This document shows positions 56,769 through 64,000 of a stretch of 64,000 nt of DNA, piece after piece. The notes beneath the pieces were generated by a model that made no database searches, was not told the DNA's origin, and saw only the letters and a program-made list of their open reading frames with translations. The stretch lies in contig CAJNDS010001358.1 in the NCBI GenBank assembly GCA_905221605.1, forward strand, positions 261,001 to 325,000. The letters are read 5' to 3'. Numbering within the stretch: position 1 is the first letter of the stretch; each line of letters starts with the position of its first letter. The translations under genes and the position numbers were made by a program. This stretch comes from Symbiodinium natans. Taxonomy: Eukaryota; Sar; Dinophyceae; Suessiales; Symbiodiniaceae.

Positions 56769-57357
56769 CTGTAGCATGCTCACATGGCCTGGCTTTTTGG
56801 GATTTAGGGTCTAGGGTTTAGGGTTTAGAGAGTTTGGGTTTTGGGTTTAGGGCTTAGGGTTTAGGGTTCTTCAGTTTCTGCCAATTCGTAGATTCCGCAG
56901 GCTTGGGGCTTGGGGCTTAGGGCCTAAGGCTTAGGACAAGCGGCCAGTTGTCTAACTTGCGGTCTCTTTTGGGTTCTGAAAAAATGTGGAGCCCTAGGGT
57001 TGAGGGTTAAAGACCTGCCCGACATGTCGGAGCACACGTGCACTCCATTTCACTCGCGATGCTAGTTCCATGGTGCATTCAGCTTCTAACCTAACCTGCA
57101 CACTGGAAGTAACACGTGGCCCCTAAACCCCCAAACCCCACACCCTTGACCCACAAACCCTAAAGCACGAAAGAACATGAACCCTAAAACCTTGCACCCC
57201 AAAATACAAACCCCATAGCCGTATAACCTAAAACCCTTAAAACCCCAAAAGCCTAGAACCCCAGAACCCTAAAGGCCTTCAAACCCTAAAACCCGAAAAC
57301 CCTACAACCCTAAAACCCTAGAACCCTAAAAACCCTAAACCAAAAAGTCCTGAATGG

Positions 57358-57459
57358 GAGTTTACGAAAACAAGGGCCCCCAAATATTCACTCCCAAATA
57401 GTAGCATTCCCTTATAATAAGGACCCCAATAAGGTACCCCCAATGTCGGAAACCCCCAA
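57358..57459. mobile_element. Family D element
   Basis: It reads GGGAGTTTACGAAAACAAGG on the left, CTTATAATAAGGACCCCAAT and AAGGTACCCCCAATGTCGG on the right, ending AAACCCCC. Confidence 0.55.
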
Positions 57460-57671
57460 ACCCTTAAACCCTAACACCTGAACCCAAAAGTCCTAAACCC
57501 CCAAACCTGAAACCCTAAAACCATGAACCCAAGAACCCTAAACCCTAAAAATAGGGTTTAGGGTTTAGGGTTTAGGGTTTAGGGTTTAGGGTAAGTTTAG
57601 GGTTTAGGGTTCTTGCGCGCAAAAGTTCCAAATCCTTAAGCCACAATCAACCGTCCCAGGCCAGGCAGTCC

Positions 57672-57716
57672 CTAATTCAAGCTCACTAACTGCTCCTCGG
57701 CTGTGGCTGGCTCGTG
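57672..57716 (-). CDS. Terminal exon-like island (HEPATAEEQLVSLN)
   Basis: TCGCAG acceptor, HEPATAEEQLVSLN, TAG. With 58569-58634 upstream it may be the end of one gene. Confidence 0.4.
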   Translation of the reverse strand, partial: HEPATAEEQLVSLN

Positions 57717-58030
57717 CTGCGAAACCCGCAACCCTAAACCCTAAACCCTAAACCCTAAACCCTAAACCCTAAACCCTAAACCCTAAACCCTAGGTTTCAG
57801 GGTTCAGGGGTTTGGGGACTTAGGGCTGGCGGCTGCTAGGGTTAGGGTTTTGGGGCTTAAGGCTTAGGATTTGGGCCCTAAACCCTACATCCCATACCCT
57901 ATAATTCCCCGGGATAATGTTGCAGGGACCCTTAACCCTAATCCTTAATCCCTAAACCCTAAACCCTAAACCCTAAACCCTAAACCCTAAACCCTAAACC
58001 CTAAACCCTCTGAACCCTAAAACTTTGCAG

Positions 58031-58090
58031 ATCCAGAGTGCAGAGCTCTTGGACCTTTCCATAGCGTTTAGGACCAACTGTTCTAAGAAG
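58031..58090 (+). CDS. Exon-like island (IQSAELLDLSIAFRTNCSKK)
   Basis: TTTGCAG acceptor, 60 bp, GC donor (AAG|GCATTC). Plus strand. Confidence 0.4.
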
Positions 58091-58568
58091 GCATTCAGGG
58101 GGAGACTCTGGGATTTAAGGGTTAGGCGGCGCACGGACCTTTTCAGGGTTTAGGGTTTAGGGTTTAGGGTTTGGGGTTTGGGGTTTGGGGTTTGGGGCTT
58201 AGAGGCGTAGGCCTTAGGGCTTGTGGCCGAAAGGGCTTCGGGCTTCTCCCTTTGATCTCGCATCGGCGTCGCCAGGCACCTCGTCAACCACAGCTCAGAA
58301 GGCTACTGCCGGAGGCCTGCAACTCCGCGCACCGGCTTTCCGCCCCAGAAGAGTGCTTTTGGGGGCCCGCCCACTAAGTTCCCCAAACCCAAAACTTAAC
58401 CCTAAACCCTAGACCCTCAAAGCAATGCCTGTCAGAAGGATCCAGCCCCCCAAACACTTATCACAACATTAAACCCTCCTTCCACCCCTCATCGCCCCGC
58501 AAGTGCTTAAACTCGCACTCAATAGTCTATAGTGGGAACCTCTAGAAAACACCGAAAGCCCGACACTC

Positions 58569-58634
58569 CTGCCAGAGATTTTGATAAGGCAGAGGCTCCC
58601 ATTCAGGATTCTTATCAACATGACGCCCCATATC
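58569..58634 (-). CDS. Exon-like island (DMGRHVDKNPEWEPLPYQNL)
   Basis: CCTCAG acceptor, 66 bp encoding DMGRHVDKNPEWEPLPYQNL then WQ, GA donor. One of the best unassigned islands. Confidence 0.5.
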
Positions 58635-59491
58635 CTGAGGCCTCAACCCTAAACCCCAAACCCTAAACCCATTATGCCTGTTGCTGAAGTAAACCCTACA
58701 AGGCCCATACACCCTACAAGGCCCACAAACCCTATGAGGCCCAGAAACCCTTAAAACCCTATCAAGCATAAGCCCTTGTAGGCCCTTAAGCCAACACCCT
58801 AAACCCTAAACCCTAGAACACCCTATACCCCCGCCGTGCGCACTTAGCTCTCGCGATCTCTCCTGGCAGATGACTACGGCGTCTCTCAGTCGTCGTCCTG
58901 GTCCTAGGACCAGCACATGCTCTGCTAGGGTTCATGGGTTAGGGTCTATATAGGGTTTAGGCTTTTTGGTTTAGGGTTTAGGGTTTTACAAAAATGGAGT
59001 GGGTTTGTTGGGGGTCAGGATTCACGGCTCAGGCAAAAGAGCTTCAAATGACTGAACCAAAGTGATACGTGGGCGGTTCTCGAATCATGGAACCTTCTTG
59101 GTCCCCCAGTTGACAAAGATTATGATACTGTAACAGAAGCCTGAAGAAAGGAAGGCGCAACCAAGACCTGAAACAAAAGACGTCATGATCAGACTCGGCA
59201 TGTCCGGTTTCGGCAGCTTCCTCTGGATGTGTCTGTGGATGCCATCGTCGCCGCCCGCAGCTATGAGCGGAGAACCCAGCTACAACTACGGAGCTTCTGC
59301 GACGCTGGCGAAAATGGTGAGCCAGGAACACAACCAATGAGCCGACATGAGCCGACTCACTGGCATGTCTGTAAAGCGCACAGTGAAAGTTTCACTCTTC
59401 AGCAAAACTTCGCAGAGTCCTCTGAGGAAACTGCAGTTCATTAAGCAAAACAGGTGAGGCAGAATGAGGCGCTCTCTCACTCTCATCCGTC

Positions 59492-60913
59492 TCAGAAAGT
59501 CGCGGTGTCGATGACGAAGCGGTACTTCACATCGGACTTCACCACGCGGTCGTAGGCCTCGGTGATCTTGTCGCCGCTGATGAGCTCGTAGGGGCATATG
59601 ATGTTGTGCTTCCCGCAGAAGTCCAGCATCTCCTGTGTCTCACGGATGCCACCAATCATGGAGCCGGTGATGGTCTTGCGCTTGGGGATGATGTTGAAGG
59701 CATGGAAGGACACAGGCTCCGGCGGCACTCCCACCATCACGAACTTGCCATCCTTCTTCAGGAAGTTGAGGTAGGTGGGGATGTCGTGCTTGGCCGCGAT
59801 GGTGTCGATGATCATGTCGAGGGAGTTCGCGGCGGCCTTCACGTCCTCATCGTTGGCCATCACCACGAACTTGTCCGCCTTGAGCCTATACTCCGCTTAG
59901 AACCTTAATAAGAATACTATGGTTAATGTCCTTTTGGATTTTCTAAATCCTAAACCCTAAACCCTAAACCCTAAACCCTGAACAACAAAAATAATTCCCA
60001 AGGGGGATATAGGGAGCTCCGACATGGCCTCAGCGCGCTTGTTCTCGCTGCGGGAGATGACCGTGACCTCACATCCCCAGGCCTTGCCGATCATCACGCT
60101 TAGGCTTTAGGGTTTAGGGTTTAGGGTTTAGGGTTCGGGGTTTGGGGTTTAGGGTTTAGGGTTTCGGGTTTAGGGTCCCCAAGCCTTGCCGATCATCACC
60201 GCCATGGCGCCCAGGCCGCCCAGGCCAGCCACGCCCAACTTCTGACCCGCCTTGAGGCCGTTGTGGGCCATTGGGGAGAACACGGTGATCCCGGCGCACA
60301 GGAGGGGCGCGGCACCGGCCAGGTCAAGGTTGTCGGGGATGCGGCACACGTAGCCCTTGTCGACCACGATGCTCTGGGAGTAGCCCCCGTACGTGGGAGT
60401 GCCGCCATCCTCGGTGTGTTCCATGCCTAGGTTGCCCAGTAACCTAGGATTAAAAAGGGTGCCCTTTTTTGCTTCAAGGGGTTTATAAGGGAACCTAAAC
60501 CCCCAAAAAAGGGAAGAAGGGTACTACTGGGCATCCTAGATGCAGTGCTTGTACTTGTGCTTGCCGTTGTAGGTCATCACAGCGCCGGACTCGCAGTAGT
60601 TCTCATCACCTTCCTTGCATGACTGGCACTCGCGGCAGCTGTCCACCATGCAGCCCACCCCGACCTTGTCACCCACCTTGAAGCTAGTGACGCTGGGGCC
60701 CACGGCCGTGACGAGGCCCGCAATCTCGTGGCCAGGGACCATGGGGAAGATGCCGGCAGCCCACTCATCGCGGGCCTGGTGCACATCCGAGTGGCAGATG
60801 CCCGCGTACTTGATGTCAATGGCCACATCATTGGGCCCCACTGCACGACGCTCGATGGTGTGAGGCACCAGGGGCCCCGAAGGCACCATGGCGGCGAAGC
60901 ACTTGCAGGACAT
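59492..60913 (-). CDS. Zinc-dependent NADP-type alcohol dehydrogenase (cinnamyl-alcohol-dehydrogenase-like)
   Basis: This medium-chain dehydrogenase should interconvert alcohols and aldehydes with NADP(H). Exons 60544-60913, 60185-60426, 60018-60082 and 59492-59885 sum to 1071 bp, a 356-aa protein, the normal family length. Cys40 (in GICHSD), His62-Glu63 (PGHEIAG) and a cysteine in LLCAGITVF fit the catalytic zinc. Cys93, 96, 99 and 107 are the structural-zinc cysteines. The Rossmann motif GLGGLG is in exon 2, followed by VISRSENK, which suits an NADP pocket. The C-terminus has [16 protein letters not shown] and ITGSMIGG and ends DTATF-stop. The start MSCKCFAAM matches where the family begins; an upstream in-frame ATG at 61006 would add 31 residues of no clear type. 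All three introns are GC-AG. Intron 1 is an inverted-repeat element and intron 2 is telomeric repeat inside a duplicated exon segment. The exons are rich in G/C at third positions, unlike the surrounding repeats. Confidence 0.93.
60083..60184 (-). repeat. Alcohol dehydrogenase intron 2: telomeric array inside a 24-bp exon duplication
   Basis: The 102-bp intron consists of TTTAGGG-type repeats on the plus strand (about 60102-60175) plus one copy of an exonic segment. The segment at 60074-60097 recurs at 60176-60199 with one mismatch and codes for VMIGKAWG. The GC donor comes from the upstream copy (AAG|GC) and the AG acceptor from the downstream copy (AAG|GC), so splicing leaves one copy. Confidence 0.8.
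60427..60539 (-). mobile_element. Inverted-repeat element acting as alcohol dehydrogenase intron 1 (introner-like, family A)
   Basis: This 113-bp element has ends that read CTAGGTTGCCCAGTA and, as reverse complement of the other end, CTAGGATGCCCAGTA. It is flanked by a perfect 4-bp duplication ATGC (60423-60426 and 60540-60543). In the sense of the gene, splicing at T|GCAT and CTAG|GCAT removes the element plus one target copy and restores the reading frame exactly, giving ...KHC then MEH.... A related copy lies at 37695-37803. It carries no ORF, so a non-autonomous DNA transposon is the natural reading. Confidence 0.85.
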
Positions 60914-61974
60914 GGCGGGAACGAGAAAGAACGAAGAACACACGTGGGCCTTTTGGCAATGCCACGACGGGGAATTGGAGCCTGCCGAGCACAGCGGAGC
61001 AGGCATGTCTGAAGAACATCATGGTAAACAGCCAGATGATACGTGGACCTCACATTGCGGCCTTCATCTGCAAACCCTAACCTCAAGCATCGTGCACTGA
61101 ACTACAGAACTTAAACCATAAACCACCCTAAACCCTAAACCCTAAACCCTGAACCCTGAACCCTGAACTCTAAACCCTAAACCCTAAACCCTAAACCCTA
61201 AACCCTAAACAAACCAAAGAGCCCTCATCCCTTGCCCCCCCGAGCTCTGTGCCTTGTCCTTGTCCAGGTTGGCCCTGAAGCAGCAAGCTTGGGCTGCGTT
61301 CAGGGTTCAGGGTTCACGGTTCAGGGTTCAGGGTTTAGGGTTTAGGGTTCAGGGTTTAGGGTTTAGGGTTTAGGGTTTAGGGTTAGGGCTTAGGGCTTAG
61401 GGCTTAGGGTTTCGGGCATAAGGTCCATAGATGCCAGATTGTGATGGTGATGCTCATCGTCATCACATGTCATCACATGTGCTATCAGTCATGGTGCGCC
61501 CCGAACGCCAACAAAAGGGCTCAACAGTCAGGCCCCTGAAAAGAGTATTTGGGGCATTTCCCCCAAAATAGGGGGTACCCCTTTTTTACCCCAAGTAGAC
61601 CAGAATCCCCTTAAAGGAACCCCAAAAAGGGCACCCCCATGTTCGGAAAACCCCATGTAGGGGCAAGCACCATGAGGGCTTTCCGCACTTAGCTCGGGAA
61701 GAGATCTTCAAACTACGCAGGTCGCATTATGAGATCAGGTCTTTCCTTGGCAGGCCTTCATATTGGGCCCGACGCCCTGCGCTGCCTAAACCCTACATCT
61801 TTAATTTTGGGATGTCGTCCCAAGGGCCCCCCCCCCCCCCCAACCGGCACCTGAACCCAAAAGTCTCGGGTCTTAGGGCTAGGGGTTTGGAGCTTAAATA
61901 CCGGATTTGGGGAGGCGTGCGTCCCTCCGGCTTTGCCGGGGGCTTGCGGGAATTTAGGACCTACAAGCTATATA

Positions 61975-62150
61975 GAACCTATAATATATACATATGTATA
62001 TATAAATAAAAAATTAGTAAATAAATATATATATATATATATATATATACATTAACCCTAAACCCTAAACCCTAAACCCTAAACCCCAAACCCCAAACCC
62101 TAAACCCTAAACCCCATTATATATCTATATATATATATATATATATTGTA
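61975..62150. repeat. TA-rich microsatellite split by a CCCTAAA array
   Basis: (TA)n on both sides of about eight telomeric heptamers (62053-62115). Similar TA tracts occur at 6057-6090, 10535-10592, 11583-11602, 17278-17360 and 36098-36122. Confidence 0.85.
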
Positions 62151-62194
62151 TTTAAATGAATATTTAAATGTATATTTATACTTCCATAAATCTT

Positions 62195-62270
62195 CTGGGT
62201 GGCTGGCTTGGCTCGGCGCTCACGCAGCTTCTCCTTGAAGAGCTCTTCCTTCCACGCGCGCCCGGGTGGG
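62195..62270 (-). CDS. Exon-like island (WKEELFKEKLRERRAKPATQ)
   Basis: Minus-strand frame WKEELFKEKLRERRAKPATQ, highly charged and helical. Lies between the longest array and a TA-rich tract. Edges uncertain. Confidence 0.45.
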
Positions 62271-62283
62271 AGTTCAGAGGGCT

Positions 62284-62635
62284 TTTGGGGGTTTAGGGTT
62301 AAGGGTTTAGGGTTTAGGGTTTAGGGTTTAGGGTCAGGGTTTAGGGTTTAGGGTTTAGGGTTTAGGGTTTAGGGTTTAGGGTTTAGGGTTTAGGGTTTAG
62401 GGTTTAGGGTTTAGGGTTTAGGGTTTAGGGTTTAGGGTTTAGGGTTTAGGGTTTAGGGTTTAGGTTAGGGTTTAGGGTTTAGGGTTTAGGGTTTAGGGTT
62501 TAGGGTTTAGGGTTTAGGGTTTAGGGTTTAGGGTTTAGGGTTTAGGGTTTAGGGTTTAGGGTTTAGGGTTTAGGGTTTAGGGTTTAGGGTTTAGGGTTTA
62601 GGGTTTAGGGTTTAGGGTTTAGGGTTTAGGGTTTA
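62284..62635 (+). repeat. Longest TTTAGGG array (about 350 bp)
   Basis: About 50 heptamers, nearly perfect, with two single-unit defects at about 62333 and 62463. It lies between two minus-strand exon-like islands and is internal, not a chromosome end. Confidence 0.95.
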
Positions 62636-62640
62636 GGCCT

Positions 62641-62704
62641 TGGTTGAAGGTTTGTGGAGATGCACAAGTACGTTCCGTCATAAATGAGGCAGCGCAACCC
62701 AGAC
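62641..62704 (-). CDS. Exon-like island (SGLRCLIYDGTYLCISTNLQ)
   Basis: GTTAG acceptor then SGLRCLIYDGTYLCISTNLQ. Directly beside the 350-bp array. It may share a gene with 62195-62270, with the array as intron. Confidence 0.45.
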
Positions 62705-62923
62705 CTAACGTCCTTGGATGTCGGCCGAGGTCGACAGTCGTTCTAGGGTGCCCTAGAATATGGGGTTTGGGGTTTAGGGGTTTAGGGTTTGGGGTTTAAG
62801 GTTTAAGGGTTTTAGGGTTTTGGGGGTTTTAGGGGTTTTAGGGGCTTTAGGGGCTTTAGGGGTTTTAGGGGTTTTCGGGGATTTAGGGGTTTTAGGGGTT
62901 TAGGGCCCTAAACCCTCAACATC

Positions 62924-63004
62924 TCAGCGCATCTGAGAAGCATCGAAGTCATCGGCAGGCAAGTTGTCGGCACCACCGCCACCGCCGCCGCCCCCTCCAG
63001 ACAC
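62924..63004 (-). CDS. Exon-like island ending in stop (glycine run, ADNLPADDFDASQMR)
   Basis: CTGCAG acceptor, VS plus nine glycines, then ADNLPADDFDASQMR and TGA at 62924. Good codon use; family unknown. Confidence 0.5.
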   Translation of the reverse strand: MSGGGGGGGGGADNLPADDFDASQMR

Positions 63005-63039
63005 CTGCAGTCCAGGGGTTGTGCCTTGGACCCTTCACG

Positions 63040-63950
63040 GTATACCCTTGGATTTTGGGGTGCCTTTATAAAGATCTTTAAGGTAGTAGAGCCGTATGTA
63101 TTAGGAGTAGATTAAGGGCTTGATGCAACAACTTTTGTGACCCGAACATTACTATCCGTTTTCATGTAACTAACTGACCTGACAGATTGTCGTTTCATGT
63201 CCACCCAGCAGCTACATTGTTTTCGGTGCGGCCTGTCTCGGTTCAGGTTTAGTGTTGAGGGGTCAGGGCTGAGGCATTAGGGTTGCGGGTTTACGGTTGA
63301 GGGTTTAGGGTGGTTAAAAGCCCTGAAGCCAGAAGGGCAGAATGGTGACAATGTGCTTCCTGCTTGAAGCATGAAACCCCCCCCCCCCCCAAGGTTCCGC
63401 CTTGAAAAAGGGAGTGTATGGGGTTTATTGGGTGGCCCCCTAAACCCTCAACTCTAAACTAAACCCATATAGAATTTATAAGGTTCAAAGGGCTTAAAAC
63501 GGTTTATAGGTTTTAGGGTTTGGGGTCCCTAAGACAGAAACCCTTAAGCCCAGTAAGAAGGAAGTACCACATCTCCCTGGCAGCCTCGCATCTTGCAGCT
63601 TCTGGGGCTATGGTTCCTTAAGCGGCTTAGGGTTTAGGGATTCCCTTAAGGGGTAAAAGTAGGGGCCCCTAGTAGGGGCCCTTCATCTTTTTCCCTCTAT
63701 ATACCTAAGTGGCCCCTGAATAACCCCTAAATCTCCCCGAAGTTCCTTATCAGGGTAGTTCCTTTAGTCCCTTGATTGGACTATAACTCCTTAAACCATA
63801 CTCAGACATCGCTATCTGTCAAGGAAGATTCCTGAAACCATTTGTGGGCTCCAGCGTAGTTTACGGAATCTTCTGCAATAAAACCATGTTGGGGCCCCCA
63901 ACCCCCAACCCCGAACCCCTGACCTCTAAACCCTAAACCCTGAGATTCCT
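63040..63950. other. No gene seen
   Basis: Non-repetitive sequence with isolated telomeric scraps. A stretch at 63640-63790 has the CCCCTTAAGG and CTAGTAGGGG words typical of the inverted-repeat elements but no clear ends. Confidence 0.4.
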
Positions 63951-63952
63951 GT

Positions 63953-64000
63953 GTCCCTAAACCCTAAACCCTAAACCCTAAACCCTAAACCCTAAACCCT
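63953..64000 (-). repeat. CCCTAAA array running off the window end
   Basis: Perfect heptamers continue to the last base, so the array extends beyond the window. Nothing here shows whether it is terminal. Confidence 0.9.

Noticed and set aside
60536-61086. Other long frames over alcohol dehydrogenase exon 1
   Set aside because: They overlap a recognised enzyme exon in other frames and are arginine/serine-rich shadows produced by high third-position G/C.
62284-62635. A chromosome end or telomere
   Set aside because: The array is internal, flanked on both sides by non-repetitive sequence with exon-like islands.

Overview
The window looks like nuclear DNA of a dinoflagellate; a relative such as a chromerid alveolate is less likely. 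Three things point there. (1) Interstitial arrays of the plant/alveolate telomere heptamer TTTAGGG (or CCCTAAA) lie every few hundred bases from end to end. (2) The genes are cut into very small exons of 31-90 bp, and most of their introns start with GC or GA instead of GT and end in AG followed by G, a combination known from dinoflagellates. (3) Short terminal-inverted-repeat elements of about 100 bp are scattered throughout, and one of them is itself an intron. No bacterial-style operons, rRNA, tRNA or CRISPR array were found. Long reading frames made of telomere repeat (tails reading LNPKP or GFRV), of poly-C/poly-G or of CAG runs are artefacts.

Three genes were rebuilt by joining exons by eye, keeping reading phase and matching family motifs; all are on the minus strand. 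A TDY-type MAP kinase resembling MAPK15/ERK7 runs from 52828 down to 19105 (nine exons, ending at the activation loop; the C-lobe was not found). A calcineurin-B-like four-EF-hand protein runs from 46593 to 37025 and lies wholly inside the 21-kb sixth intron of the kinase gene. A complete zinc-dependent NADP-type alcohol dehydrogenase (356 aa) runs from 60913 to 59492. On the plus strand, a four-exon gene for a small secreted protein (15617-17450) keeps frame across all junctions.

Layout: 1-14 kb holds telomeric arrays with isolated exon-like islands, mostly minus strand. 14.2-15.5 kb is a decayed retroelement RNase H fragment that begins exactly where a telomeric array stops. 15.6-17.5 kb is the secreted-protein gene. 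19.1-26.7 kb holds kinase exons 7-9 with an orphan 229-aa ORF, a poly-leucine membrane protein exon, a HEAT-like remnant and minisatellites in the introns between them. 26.7-37 kb is arrays, elements and exon islands. 37-46.6 kb is calcineurin B. 48.1-52.8 kb holds kinase exons 6-1. 59.5-60.9 kb is the alcohol dehydrogenase. 61-64 kb has three more exon islands and the longest array (about 350 bp).

The most interesting theme is intron birth. One alcohol dehydrogenase intron is a 113-bp inverted-repeat element whose 4-bp target duplication supplies the 5' splice site and whose inverted-repeat end supplies the 3' AG. The next intron is a telomeric array bracketed by a 24-bp duplication of exon sequence, with donor and acceptor coming from the two copies. 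Two kinase introns carry similar duplicated exon edges beside telomeric arrays. Everything here comes from reading the sequence; no alignment, search or transcript data were available.
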